DNA of 64,000 nt from Accumulibacter sp. (GTDB lineage Bacteria; Pseudomonadota; Gammaproteobacteria; Burkholderiales; Rhodocyclaceae). The position numbers and the translations under genes were made by a program. Location: NCBI GenBank assembly GCA_024235695.1, contig JACKLX010000006.1:1-64000 (forward strand). Direction: 5' to 3'. Each line of letters starts with the position of its first letter. Position 1 is the stretch's first letter. Positions 47,201-47,960 of the stretch are shown one piece after another. The notes below the pieces were generated by a model, which was given only the letters and a program-made list of their open reading frames with translations, ran no database searches and was not told where the DNA came from.

Positions 47201-47730
47201 TTCGTCCGCGGCCTGCCGGTTTCCGCTTGCCGATCGATCAGCTGCGTCGCCAGCCGGCGGCGAGCGACGACTGGCGGAAAGCCTTTGTCACCGATATGGC
47301 CAAGAAGCCGGACAATTCCGACAATCCGAACAATGACTTGCGGGTGACGCCCGGACCTTCGCTACAATCTCCAGCGGCACCTGCAGAGCGTCCGGAAGAC
47401 GCCAGCGAGAGCACGCGTGAAGGGGCGCAGGTCGAAACGCCGGCGGGTGCGCCGGAGGGTGCACAAGAGGGTACGGCAAACCGCAACCGCCAGGCGGCGG
47501 GAGACGGCCAGCCGGTGGCTGCGGCGAAAGACGATGCGCCAGCGGACATCGCCGAGGCATCGGCGGATGGCAAGGCCGATGCCACGCTGGACCAGTTGTT
47601 GCTGGTCCTGCCTCTGGCGCCGTTCCAGCCGGTATTTTTCAAGAGCATTCTAGGGAGAAGGACGTGGCAGACAAGAAGGTCGAAACCCCAGCGCAGACCG
47701 CCGGCGACGAGGGACAGCGCATCCGGATGA
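11215..47730 (+). CDS. Giant LEPR-XLL modular exoprotein B (12,171 residues)
   Basis: One uninterrupted frame; product well over 1 MDa. Residues 53-68 hold the LEPR-XLL motif (NFEALEPRILLDGAP) after a basic N-terminus. Then about twelve ~210-residue pre-peptidase-C-like units (71-3507) with three lamin-G-like inserts (417-616, 1574-1802, 2008-2242) and a legume-lectin-like domain (2659-2879); 17 CARDB domains (3522-5742); a conserved unnamed region (5746-6646); a propeller (6719-6959) and Big_5-like domain; putative-Ig repeats (7186-8052); an RHS-like segment (8243-8503); a dockerin-like element (8622-8678); a second, YVTN-like propeller (9319-9702); an alpha/beta-hydrolase-like domain with GHSRG (Ser9997); a metzincin-like domain (HELAHNLGLFDE from His10873); four 109-residue repeats; cadherin-like and PKD domains; and a Pro/Ala/Glu-rich tail with the motif shared with A. 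ATG 11215 is chosen over TTG 11197. Likely exported; only two cysteines seen. Confidence 0.9.
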   Translation: MDSKARPAVSPSTNRSAPRNALRTRRGLAWLGEFLAKAFRRPAVEAPAAAGHLNFEALEPRILLDGAPTIPVSQIDGSIDVAGETDRYGFTLNETVRVVFDSLTNNASMRWSLEGPRGAVVSDRGFNASDSYELGGNVAIDLAAGDYTLSVDGVADTTGAYSFRLIDIAQAQELTLGSTVNGQLDPANETDAYRFSVAAGQRFFIDRFSNTGDIYWRLLDPYGRTVVDRTHMNNDLGEVTLSVDGSYTLLIEGRAYTSGSANYSFNVALVDDPVPQPMALAALVAGRIAQAGQRDVYTFALASDTRVVFDSLTRDYNMLWSLTGPGGTVVADRRFEYSDSYELSGDNSILLRAGSYTLTVDGEGDRVGNYAFRLLDLAAAQPIAVNATVSGTLGDEGASAAQAHVSPGAPLSGAGANDGALAVHGVSRHVSVADAASLRPGQLTVEAWIYKDPALANWGGVLMKSSNSSWSDGYGLSNYTDGRIHFFVNSYSTNEVSADLADNTWTHVAGTYDGSTLKLYVNGVLTSSKAYTATINHSTQPLRIGAGAGGDYPWRGQIDEVRVWGVARSAQEIAANYQQGLQGNEAGLAGYWRMNEVAGSLFADSSPAANDGTLTNEPARASRLYSFSALAGERFFFDSQGLSGDNVSLRIFDANGRLVHGPQSLNSDVDVFTATDSGDYVLALEGRIYNTNSSSYQFKLQRVVDGSGPLALDSRIDGNLDHPGQRQAYSFTLAAPAQLLFDSLTYDDQVNWSLVGPRGSEVAGRNFVYSDAAEYSGKPLLNLADGTYTLTVDGNLDKTGAYAFRLLNLATASSVVAYDSDVSGTLSPGGMTRVYRFTASAGDQLEFDRIALSGGSPTWRLLDATGFQVFGPESFADRATTALRLGGTYYLLVEGRSWETGDIDYRFKLAFQGNAPVPALTGTAITVGATVAGTVAAVGEVDDYVFDLAGPARLYFDSFAPNNDGSFQWSLVGPRGVEIADRSTYYSESYEFGNGNPVVDVPLAGRYQIRIRAAGNATGNYSFRLLNLADGTMVTPGTPVTASLDPANETDVYRFTANAGDRVFFDRQTFSPANSNWVSWRLIDPYGRQVWGPANFYDDVDVGTIEFAGVYTLLIEGRIWSTSSVARFDYGFNIQPVVDDPANALTIGDTVNGNIAHAGQQDGYTFSLADQTLLYFDSLSNANVAWTLRGPDGYLLSRNLQNSDSYELGQSNPLLRLAAGDYTLTLDGVGDSSGDYSFRLVDVASEAVALIPGTAVSDSLSSARVTDFYRFDVVAGERYYFDRISYGDYYNTTYRLIDPQGKQVWGGYVWPEDQEMSAFALAGTYYLLVEGRVGNAAAANAYSFNMYRVVDISAGLTLGQTVSGSFSAPGQRASYRFTLTDARQLLFDGLSPNNANPDIYWTLTGPRGAEISNRRFYGSESHELGASSPLLALVAGDYTLTLDAPGDQTGNFSFRLLDVAAAATAFSSNSVVAGQLDPANETDVYTFNATAGTRYYIDRQNLSSGVGADRLTWRLFDPYGRQVFGPYNLNDVDIFTLGESGAYTLIVEGRIWDTQYSARIDYSFKLLEITDDVVDIVPGVSHGVDRFSADGQLGGALNLNGLRYAEVADSGELDLTGSLTLEAWFKVDAYAGTWQPLFYKGNGNSNQRTYTLWLNSAGYLHLSTGNNANYNINTAAGSVVTGQWHHVAVVLDRDSATGVMKIYLDGVEAASGALSKAAASSNGNPLLIGSSLENYPRMQGAVDEVRLWNSVRSAQQIADNKDHTLVGSESGLLMYLKADETSGTTLADGSGRGNSGLIVHPWASTPGVVAGRIDFGQQDYYRFTLADATRLYFDSLTDNNNIRWTLSGPRGTLVSDRPLQNSDSQNGLSVFDLVAGEYTLRVDGVGDTTGDYGFRLVDLAGAQTLALGTTVNSQLTPANRTDAYQFSANADDRLYFDVTATSGGVPFWRLLDPWGRTVWGPNYMPNDDVQLRTLPFTGVYTLLVEGRRDAGDGSSSYGLRVARVTDQTVAITPGVASGMTPNWLAGEHAGAIDLNGFQYLEVADSSSIDLTGSLTVEAWIKLDQFTNTWQPIFYKGDASSDWTRRTYAMWLNSDGSLHFGSDTRYTNTAAGVVQAGVWTHVAGTIDRATGSLRIYVNGDQLAARDNIGTTPASAYGKPLLLGGGLYQSTDSNLFAGALDEVRIWNTARSQAQIQATRDTPLSGSELGLVLYLRADEGSGETLGDLSGDGNPGQLRALADGIVRGRIEQAGQAVHHSFSLAAPALLYFDSLTNSSDMRWSLSGASGQVVANRSFSQSDSYDGSSFYNLAAGDYTLTVDPQGDTTGLFAFRLLDLADAEVLTPGTAVAGGLNPGRRTDAYRFDVGTADQRWFFDAISRSGADAYWRLLDPWGATVFGPSAVNNPDSNDLETTLPYVGTYTLLIEGRNYWGGSSSSYTVNVQPVNDVASAIALDSDVVGSIANAGQRQAYSFTLNSDQVVYFDSRTNSSAFSWSLSGPRGSVVAGRAFNRSDSADLAGSPVLELVAGDYTLVVDGTGDATGAFDFRLMDLSAARAIAVGADVSGSLQPGSTTQIFSFAASARDRLAFEMISESRNSAYWRLLDPYSGLIFGPRDFADTGAVTMPFSGTYYLLLEGRVSEANAVDFSFRIDDTALPNSGAHSSQDFDATGLPWAPASFSNSAPAVVAGGPSGDFLRLLPGSVTGYNTIGFNNAGVGVVPATVTVDFDFRIGKVSNQGDGIGFAWLNSDAWGNSGPAPQFGEEVNLAGSFGVGFDPVNNGEISDNHVSLHFDGSKYAEFNVSGFRLDSGDFHHARVVVTAVAGGSMVSVYLTANGGSEVAVVEDYFISGMQAYDGRMAFGARNGGWRADNDLDNIRVTVVAGSAEALPVLTLGTVPVSGTLSASGEVDRYRLPLAGDTRVYFDSLTDNGNLRWTLSGPRGTVVAGRSFTASDGYQGLSLIDLAAGDYLLSVFGSTGAYSFKLMDMDQAEVLTPDTDTSGTLSPGNETDIYRFDAAAGERFYFDRVSFSGGYYTDWRLIDPFGRPLWGPTHMYYDDVDLTTLPYSGTYYLLLEGRYHEGTASNYTINARKIDGAASTPITLGDRVDADLGKPGEVDSFSFEIAGSASKRVYFDVLTNTTRLNWTLSGPRGTVVSGRSFGATDAANGRSIMDLAPGSYRLIIDGSGDVTGAYAFRLLDLASATQIVPGTPLVDQTLTPGRATEVYWFDAAAGERFYFDRVSFSGGYYTDWQLLDPNGRTLWGPTHMYYDDVDVTTLPLSGRYTLLVEGRYHEDTPTSTYTINVQPVVDPVTPISLNSQIAGVIASVGQRGLHTFTLTEAKQVYVDVLTNNTNLSWSLSGPRGVEVSGRSFGASDGVHGLSLLDLLPGDYTLTIDGSGATTGAYALRLLDLAAAQLITPGTPVSGQLNPASATEIYRFNATAGDRFYFDRVSFSGAYYTEWRLLDPWGNTVWGPTHFYYNDVDVTTLEFDGLYTLLVEGRYHESGTSSYTLNVSPSPISQKVVLSGLGSVPGPDLTVENLALTPVGGGLAAGGQVLVSWDVANAGNLPANAPWKDRILVRNMDRGGELIVNLLVDYADLGAAAGQPLAAGASRARQVLVSLPPGNSGTGNLRFEVAADVTNAVAEPGAAELNNAATLDALAAATPYPDLQVGSVAVTPGSGWAAGSTVTVNWRVNNGGSVGVSDAWTDRVVVRNLATGAILLNAGSRYLPAVDGALAAGGFIDRSLSFSWPAGAVGSGRFEFLVTTDDDGEIFESNASDTAETNNSASLVVASAPDLLVEQLRLAAATAATAGDSITVFWDDRNEGLIATPASWHDRLIVRNLSTGETLLDVALPYNIALVGNGALAANASVTRSHDFQLPEGLRGTGQIEVEVRVDQNAAGQGALVEYTAAGGSGEGNNSARLTFTAAARPYADLLVSSFTAPPSGRGGETITLDWTVLNQGAAATSAQWSDRIVLSRDDVIGNADDLTLASVGHYGVLAPAASYQQSRQLILPERLDGTFRLAIVADALGEVSEPDSRADNTSTAAIQLSTPHADLQVEVVAAPASTRSGEATPVSWRVRNAGDRPTDVTQWKDSIYLSTDATLDAGDTLLAQILHAGGLAVGASYSGQSNVFLPFGLTGDYRILVHTDSGSQVFESVFDANNVTASLAPLQVLAPTLADLTVSQIVVPVQGAPGQTTTVSWTVVNAGNGAAHGSWSDRVYLSADGSLAGAQLLATVPHSGELAALASYTASTAIVVPDVADGDYRIVVSSDVTDTVFEGSQESNNTTVSAATLRVVHPDLAPLSVAAPASALSSETIVVSWRIANAGSSEALGAWSDRLYLSRDASLGADDTLLGELAHAGPLAAGSSYDAQLPVGLPLAASGDYFLLVVSDALGEIREVGGENNNVGSTPFTAALAPYANLVVSAVTAEASVPYAPAPEVVVGDPAQITVSWTVSNDGTGVGQTTQWTDALLVSSDSIVGNGDDRVVATYAHAGALAVGDSYSRSETFLLPAYFQGRYHFFVRSDAGDEVFENGLEVDNAAEAARIFDVMRIPNADLVVSQASVPATASSGRGINVSWQVSNLGIGPTDIPGWNDTVVLTADAAGTQVVAVLGAFTHLGVLAAGDSYSRTQEVTIPDGLSGSYYVRVQSSGPFEFVYTGNNSRVAGPVDVVLSDSPDLQVTDIVTPATASEGDTIDVRWTVTNNGLARASGAWTDVVSMRKVGQPNDPGIFLGSFTYDAGGLEAGISYTRTERFRLPPRTEGVYQVVVLTNASRQVYEYGNAAANNSAADDQVLQVALLPRSDLQVANVVAPARASAGATVSLRFSIINQGTVPTTTPRWSDRVYLSLDNKLSGDDLLIGSYDNGAALNPGEQYATDSGSLQIPIRFRGDVFLIVQADGSGSVDEYPNDANNIAAVPLFVEPYPLADLVAGSVVAPAQAVEGASIEVRYTVANRGSGTTAGASWTDTIWLSRDKTRPNASGNSAILLGTLQHQGALAVGSSYDVTTQVALPAHVASGTYYITVWSDSYDVILEDTLASNLNPDDINELDNNNYKARAIDVIGGFAPPPPDLRITALAASPLASTDAPLSVTWTVANTGAGEAAGSWNDVFWLSDKPTLDAPGARQWYLGAVAHDGGAAPGASYTQSTSFALNPAAAGQYLLAYTDYNPFKPKPYDVAEGDEENNTRVQDTGVVAQPADLQVVTIAAPSVNYSGEKTTVSWTVKNFGGAVWQGSRYWLDSVYLSPDPVFLPERATSLGTFVHSNAAGLAAGASYTESAEVTLPRGIGGNFYLYVITDANRYDPRYPAGEAGAGDNAYYRDVYYPTSVYEGVGGQDNNRGIGSIPVTYREPDLKVTSLLVPSAGGQSGSTVTVNYTVTNIGNRDTRESSWWDRLFLSRDDSLDTFDLQVAEARHYGVLTVGDSYTGTATVSLPEGIAGAFSLLAFTDSEADSRLAWWNSNIVPEYRGVGIDANSDTVPEFRGEGNNITVAALPVAAAPLADLQVTVVSAPNHITVGNDFTVTYTVSNLGGAGTPAAQARWDDLIYLSRDPLLDLDSDRYLLTVEHTGGLAQGDSYTVSKTLRAPLDISGAYYVFVVTDPARGSGRGKVFEGGFERNNATPNSPPSIFELPPPADIQVEAISFAGAGAAGDTIHVEWTVANHSINPTASGWTDAVYLSDDNLWDINDRLLGKIAHSGVLAENDSYTASLDALVPPIKGGQYRLIVRPDIYNEVFEGPYRSAGEANNFATSANALSIAVDELHLGVALSTTLSTAQSRVYKLTVGQGETLKLSLTAADHDAANEIFIRYGDVPDGFNYDATYENPLQANQTAVIPFTRPGDYYVLIRGHSEPKANAQVKLLAEVVPFAITAVSVDQGGDSRWVTIDVRGARFADNAILKLVRPDVAEYEPVKWDVIDSTWIRATFDFRGAPLGLYDLKVINPDGKQAVVAYRFLIERALEPDVTIGLGGPRVLAAGETGTYGVALQSLTNVDTPYVRFTFGVPEMGRNDFVYDLPFLKYYNNLRGQPESGGEDVPWASLDSATNTNGQILSSGYAYDVIAGGYVGATFNVQTYPLLKALSTLNWDALRVGLYEMYPDLEPIQALAGGPQSMITVLPEFWDLWLLAGSEDGLPDKCVIPFIPYRFNIVGAATAMTRDEFIADQTAEALKLRAAILVDSDLDAKIADPRTDDTSLAEKRAAIALRVLAADATTWSQAYLAALEQVGILRPVDEAPPIRQDIKVMSLMSTLATGILIGPAGDQIRTTADLADFFARIKQWYGDEPGTRAAIDHYEYRESDCLSGDIPVPALPTFDDYNLDLSHPTYFQTFNIFVPYVGFNRDGASAATIALPDYASVAASNELTALDFSRLYEQAIGDGQLASIAGPQGYGVDQFLPVGQALPYTVKFENPSAAATSVTEIRVVSELDPALDPSTFRLGDIKLADLTVHVPTGRALFQGDFDLRNSKGFILRVSAGIDPGTHTASWVFQAIDPDTGELLQDATRGLLLPNAADGRGVGQLGYTAQARDGLVSGTSVKARAVVRFNAIAPQETQQLVQTLDTGAPVTTLTAKPVQAAGADYEVRWSAVDEAGGSGVAHVTVYVAKDGGDFRIWKRQTTDSFDIYTGEVGHRYEFLALASDLAGNRERAPGGVQAPDDGSGANLGGLPSFGQTSQDLPPPPAPVLPPTNPLFVAAQQQIPAATPLARLPEFSEVMRPFTAQSYATDFVESHAAIGPLAMIEMPDGSTIVSGGPNRGWLYRIPHDGGRALQPFAELDEPIFDLALDEHGQLWATTGGGALLRLDADSGEVQARFGTGITQALAVKPSTGEIYVSSGDGIEIFDPTSGSFRHFSDLRVDDLAFAADETLWGTSWPARGDVVSFDKRGRATVRVRLDGEVDSLAFGRAGTRLAGLLFVSSNSTRGEIGSALTMVDLTTLHSVEIARGGSRGEAVVATSDGRVLLGQSHQVDVISPIVAPQVIATNPPDMAVVLLPLSELTISFDQDMFVGVVSDSGSVLNPLNYQVVRQNGGLATITGVSYEAATRTVTLAVSDLQADLYDLRVLGSVRSSAGMALGSAFISSFVAAQDFSSVVRLDFDRVRSDRGSGIVSYDVTITNEADYDLLLPASLIIDPARYFQGRPLGGVAPQGAGSLWYIDLSGKLPNGKLQAGASLATFSVSITNGAAQQIGIGHGIYAVPYPNQRPAFTSTPQTSADAGQAYSYQATAVDPDGRTVAYLLLDGPSGLQLDSGSGVLSWLPTSLSPASASVLLRAYDSRGGFDSQAFVIEVAGANRPPVVSELPAEIEGREGQSLLVGLSAQDPDEDFLQYFANNLPPGAVFDPLLKALVWTPDYLSAGTYNDVELVVSDGKTSVSRSFTLLIKPDNAPPEVKPVAERTIREGDSLRLQLQASDVDGQKLRFFANVLPVGAYLDPNTGVFEWNAGFTQAGDYLLKLGASDGAKSTETELRVHVLNVNAAPRFDELGSWISFEGQPLSFRAFAFDPDNPGFIPQDRQSSGTLTVQEGADASVSYVIGGLPAGASFDPVTAMFTWTPDFSQAGDYSVRFFATDDGDGGAPLTSEIVVPISIRNANRAPDIAEILPQGVQRDSVFELPVNASDADGNPLKLAASGLPAFASFVDNGDGSGKFVFAPHSGDRGDYEIALTATDDGDGGGALLAQSFTRRFILSALSASEAPLLAPIGDKLALVGQRLSFSIDARDLDQDSLSFAMINAPAGMTITPQPTYGRALVEWTPNAASLGQTFDVRFEVSDNGNNGATAPNKASQVVRVKVRDSNTAPLLAPVGDLTLVEGQPFSLQLAAFDADGDALTYAVENLPAGARFDPVSGLLSWTPNLFSAGQYPDVRFSVSDGSGASSESVRLTVQNSNQAPIVVALLPQSGREGALVQFQLSVGDIDGDPVLFSALTPLPAGSRFDARSGEFRWTPTYEQAGDYSFSFSARDPQGASSQTTVSLAIANVNRAPQLTVSNHVALLGRPLAFRIVAQDADQNSQLSYSASGLPEGATLDATTGLLQWTPGAGQAGDYLVMAQVSDGLASTTLPLVIRAALTPPAASVIIENTPSFPVIPGQQVLVHVIAESFGAIAGLRLYADGVEVPLDQDGRALLTTTTVGKIALRAEATDVDGFVGSSVSAIRVRDPQDRSAPTPSFASQLAFARIGETTALVGSTGDDNVDSWTLEIARYGDQHYSLLASGNAEVDAAAFMQLDPSSLANGFYSLRLQVVDLAGRRGEASIAIEVDSATKQPQLLRSETDFVLTVAGHDLPFARSYDSLARSIPGSFGEGWRLAFRDVDLQTDVSLTGREAAGVLGTFADGQRVFVTLPDGQRTAFNFAPQKHSIAGQTWYLPAFVAANDSGWSLEAPATPLQRAGSSYFDLVTGKGYNPANATATDYVLVAPDGTRYLIGDGEVREVAFSDGVRLLVSDSGIVASTGERVQFSLNHDGFIERVVASDGRQFLYDYDVQGRLVAVRDLEAARSLRYGYQEGALGRLAMVAGAAGGQLFDYGATAVAEQAITADLGSAITYLATPVSGHLAAGEKASFAFTLRQSELASTASASVYLGLIVDGSGGLLPQIPVLSGISPLASSVQGNRAFALYKLDRAGLTLIEVAAASAGSYQLSLFVAGDANRDGSADGNDAVLIAAASGLRSGDAGYTLALDADANGVIDSGDLQLLMQNTGFAPNRAPVVVAGAVRTHEDLDVSASVASFVTDPEGDRSFFSIVGASHGTARLSGDGRSVIFAPEMGFVGTADFTIRADDGFGQTIQTIAVTISNAALTRIDFVERAWRLDLGEGRQIRLVGDFADQSGVALPASYVNLISTNAASGTIVADGRISAVGKGSGVIVAERGELRAATSFTVGTPTETVAAYVFGMGIDVYPGAVALLENGGLRQIVTSLAGQVDLTPASSGTRYFAGDDRVLSVSADGLITGKAAGSSTVTVINGGGEFVISASVEAPISGPAVLGSLGGIVEGADGSLVAVAAGALTGNTQVSIAPLTPAALPLAMPESMAMAGAFRLEIGDGKLATPVQLAIPTSGLAAGSKVVFMRYAEVPTPEGTMLPLWLQEETGVVGADGVARTSSPPYAGVAISGVYIAGVASDATFGQVRGRTYGTFPTGISDGGSSFATLSSLGGGSAIGAAFSLTSGFIMTALFGSRELQIISVPAQGLPQRTTLGVEIDPGKVSDYSIQVVNPYSPSTSPASEPFIAEARLVFHATASGDLAPFVEIKGDRFTYDNPPAPASAKDGSQISDLFVVFVAPDGRTYEVHPDAASSPTEVLVPVPQSLAIGTAKVYVRRPQVLSNNGAWNQLVGKESNRVQLSYDARYVFGGLSGNELLVIDSQSKDLAARIPLGGSFPAPRSVAISADNTRAYAALRYESSVAVVDTVALQQVDADGDLANGVSRVELLPGARPFWIVAGKGGKKAYVSDEVAGRIYVLDIDPSSGSYNKLVRTLDVAPAPSGLRGMAINANGTRLFVAAPEKVLFGASSGGDGRVFVIDVDEGSATYGDVLEVLAAGAEPYGVSATNDANVMLYTNRLSDSKGVVIVKGDVGNYTQTTVGLLLGSVNDYFDVNNAISVVLSKDSDYAFVSGFNVFIQDNPSHDPNYDPFHPAGGNIGIIRDPLGAAPTLVAATRPVPMSWPDNLVLSPDGDTLYAAYRGQRVVMGFDVQAMISAVNNPAFAGQLDRKPIDDLDPSINVRSNFKIIVPGSRFVDPVFGVPAGASNGPIGVGGQANGLIAQGGASLELLAPGTLTSELTPTFSWLVKGFPNAKSRLFVSTYRGSDGLFPTDLGTPDLNADRIFSSALLDASSIDAQGSAVFIKALAANLKLTAGQQYFWGVEVVSPAGTVVARDWRVVKTEAFRDASKPFSSVTLLTHGFQLSPTAPANVADSLSAFIEMAENIARAGGEGVAALYQKTTGRWLVFYNGATSATGVDLETVLGSPTMAGRPVVLVSDWYNESDFPTNGFSEAAADTIYSALARLNFNVGNDKLFDSPIHLIGHSRGTVVNSEIAQRFGIYKPAVRLSMTSLDVHDFNQPSLDIPVGEYIQLFGSGVSALGATALGTAIQLWGMLPTNAIIPTGNFLDPDVQRWSNIDFAEHYYQILASNTALPVGAGIVSTPNGRFVPNFDVSINLNGRAGFTTDDGLATATALSSGSLRPGGPHSRVWRWYGATTDLSVIEFNKGGEPVFRRLADKDAIEFQGVTVPWYNAQSFALGFGPSEGIGTGWAFSPQGGVPYAGAPSNNRVPVTFDNSETMNASGLPVPSVFNGDFEEGALNRSWLLQYSAGGLATNLTGDLPGWSFHGGGFEKTYAPGDRLITLANGTHAAMLDNDNSWIRHNRMVVPDWAEYLSFDVRVVNAAVGETLRVEGYVPDTGAWIDLGSVALDSQGNNFGNRLLAVPVDFRGAERMLKFTLSGGGSANAEIWLDHVQFMRGLIADSTTDPNDKGVFFSDTATGPTTGFNSQWVELTNRFPDPFTVTVTTDPNDFLVVVDGAFEKLLNDNQAHAPLYDNFVVNPGGTLHLDLKARFSDDFVKTYTDADLPIEKTALYFTITLGNGSVRDEVVDLFYLPDFADGDASDGVWTMIDTLDGKTRTLAFDNAAQVDVKPLSNPTGQFSVDETGSIAQGIKYQSVYSSPIDDFAEFQIEEGGRNLGKITVKARAVEKQTVGVSLATLRTMVQAIRTEYDQWVADPTTPVHDANGFATGNYGIFASLFSPVITDAEWADVLSGFHTVFGKDPTALGPVYAASIYLPSIQQNEFSYAENGLNPIVMINRPWVNATDNDARSFAGLDFAYTSFENKLTEAGAGAGSFGGKVLRDDISIPAKRFLLSQVVNPVRTGAMAGGSAMTLVVDGILRAYLNVGDTRHDVGKSFGWVVGHELAHNLGLFDEYIYNPFQSVPRNGGDNFMSTANTVTVANRQREALHLAMDNPDTTVSLAGTNALAAWYLDLNALDASNRPGRGVQALSPGAGDGDPEADPLTALLAFIGLKGAATSGVTSQPLLLNGDMHSGIVNGGFDVADTTAIDYGWTAVGQAGVVNGQGVVNEDPRLASRLVQTFVVPDQAQLLRFELLGADFVSNEEGPADAFEVALLDLFGNAVAGTIPVGDSDALFNLQAGGKVFAAPSVSATGLVDRNGGTLPVGQPVTVSIDLSGIASGTVLTLYFDLLGFSGAASRLRIDNVGIITVGDSNNVPPVASSSAITASEEGAAVALGLSAPTDVDSPLLSITVNSLPILGEIQYANGSAVSINDTLSSAQLLGLKYLPPAEYNGRDAVGRFTYSVSDGVSTVSGETAIALTAVNDAPVASSSAIVASEEGAAVTLALSAPSDVDSAVLNIVVTALPALGEVQYADGSALRVNDVLTSAQLIALKYLAPTEYNGSDPVGRFTYRVSDGSRTATGETTITLIPVNDAPVASGSAITADEGGAAVALGLSAPTDVDSPLLTIVVSGLPALGAVQYADGSAVRVNDALSSAQLLALKYLPPGAYNSNDVVGSFSYRVSDGSRSAIGETAITVIPANYAPVASSSAIVAVEEAPAVLLGLSAPIDVDSPSLTIAVSGLPTIGEVQYADGSAVRLGDRPSSAQLLALKYLAPTEYNGSDPVGRFSYTVSDGQRTAIGETTITVTPVNDPPLALADSASVDVHDSVLIDVLANDSDAENQVLTLVSAGGAARGSVVIENGKLRYTPLPNSLGADRFSYLVSDSGGATATGTVDVLVTGNHAPTLAALVDLSVSEGGRLTVNAVGSDVDPGDILSYSLTVAPAGASIDPNSGTIVWQALDGSGSYDFSVRVVDRAGASASGNFTANVLNVAPTLSIAGLSSTYADEVYALTLSSQDPGDDTISNWRVDWGDGQVIDYAGNPMQLEHRYTGVFGPLQIRATATDEDGSYLVDPLPLTVLPRSPQVVGGSGTGGASGGDVVGSGGAGVDRVDRVDALLLAVNGLLGSNQLATRPPVAASNGDGRVGIGDAVGSGTRVNAVEVPAFAVEPARSLFEASPGDLPQIDFRPRPAGFRLPIDQLRRQPAASDDWRKAFVTDMAKKPDNSDNPNNDLRVTPGPSLQSPAAPAERPEDASESTREGAQVETPAGAPEGAQEGTANRNRQAAGDGQPVAAAKDDAPADIAEASADGKADATLDQLLLVLPLAPFQPVFFKSILGRRTWQTRRSKPQRRPPATRDSASG
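11425..21735 (+). repeat. Pre-peptidase-C-like coding repeats of giant gene B
   Basis: About twelve units of roughly 610-650 bp, diverged in DNA. Each has a first half (AGQRxxYxFTL, YFDSLTNN, WSLxGPRGxxV, AAGDYTLTVDGxGDxTGxYxFRLLDLA) and a second half (NETDxYRFxAxAGxRFYFDR, WRLLDPYGRxVWGP, DVDVTTL, YTLLVEGR). Lamin-G-like domains interrupt or precede units at about 12463-13060, 15935-16620 and 17236-17940, and a lectin-like domain at about 19190-19850. Confidence 0.8.
21780..28440 (+). repeat. CARDB coding repeats of giant gene B (17 copies)
   Basis: Seventeen copies of a roughly 120-130 residue CARDB domain, each opening with a PDLxVxxVxxP phrase, then VSWTVxNxG, WxDxVYLS and GALAxGxSYxxxxxxxLP. 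CARDB is an Ig-like fold found in cell-adhesion-related bacterial and archaeal proteins. Copies are diverged, not recent duplicates. Confidence 0.85.
41188..41220 (+). other. Alpha/beta-hydrolase nucleophile elbow inside giant gene B
   Basis: IHLIGHSRGTVV has the G-x-S-x-G elbow, with Ser9997 as candidate nucleophile. Upstream VTLLTHGF (about 40807) fits the strand before an oxyanion loop and VLVSDWYNE (about 41050) follows. The domain spans roughly 40800-41500. Asp and His partners were not assigned. Confidence 0.6.
43816..43935 (+). other. Metzincin-like zinc-protease motif inside giant gene B
   Basis: VVGHELAHNLGLFDEY encodes HExxHxxGxxD with His10873, Glu10874, His10877, Gly10880 and Asp10883. 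NFMST 19 residues after Asp10883 supplies a Met-turn candidate (Met10902). The pattern fits zinc metalloproteases with an Asp third ligand. Activity is untested. Confidence 0.65.
44776..46083 (+). repeat. Four 327-bp coding repeats near the 3' end of giant gene B
   Basis: Starts at 44776, 45103, 45430 and 45757, spaced exactly 327 bp (109 codons). Each unit reads PVASSSAIxAxEEGAAVxL, then DVDSPLLxI, LGxVQYADGSAV, SAQLLALKYLPPxEYN and GRFxYxVSDG, a cadherin/Ig-like pattern. Confidence 0.9.
47188..47352 (+). other. C-terminal-region motif of protein B shared with A
   Basis: PQIDF, GFRLP, WRKAFV (W codon at 47272) and PNNDLRVTP (47326-47352) match the order and nearly the spacing of the tail of protein A (W to PN: 18 residues here, 16 in A). 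In B about 125 further residues, rich in Ala, Pro, Glu and Gly, follow before the stop. Confidence 0.55.
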
Positions 47731-47960
47731 ACACGGCGTCGGTCAAGAGCACCTACTGCAACATGGTCAACGTGACGACGACGCGCGAGGAAGTGGTGAT
47801 GAACTTCGGCGTCAACGAGAGCTGGGACCGGACCGCCTCGGAGTACGACGTTCGTCTGGAGCACCGCATCGTGATGAGTCCCTTCGCCGCCAAGCGCCTG
47901 GCAACGATGCTCGGCAAGCTGGTCGATGAGTACGAAGGGCGCTACGGCGAGCTGAAGTAA
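47664..47960 (+). CDS. DUF3467 family protein
   Basis: A 98-residue soluble protein. The block from MNTASVKSTYCNMVNVTTTR through EEVVMNFGVNESWD and VRLEHRIVMSPFAAKRLATM to the end is the DUF3467 pattern (Thr-Arg-Glu-Glu-Val, Ser-Pro-Phe-Ala-Ala-Lys-Arg-Leu). The GTG at 47664 follows AGGGAGAAGG; an ATG at 47727 is possible but lacks such a site. The start lies inside the end of giant gene B, overlapping it by 67 bp in another frame, which suggests translational coupling. The family has no established biochemical function; lacking signal or membrane segments, it should be cytoplasmic. Its place between a giant exoprotein and two export-type genes suggests a service role in that system, perhaps chaperone-like, but nothing in the sequence proves it. 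Confidence 0.85.
   Translation: MADKKVETPAQTAGDEGQRIRMNTASVKSTYCNMVNVTTTREEVVMNFGVNESWDRTASEYDVRLEHRIVMSPFAAKRLATMLGKLVDEYEGRYGELK

Noticed and set aside
11215-47730. RTX-type (GGxGxDxxx) secretion repeats in the giant proteins
   Set aside because: No run of RTX nonapeptides was found in A, B or the visible part of C, so I do not call them classical RTX adhesins.
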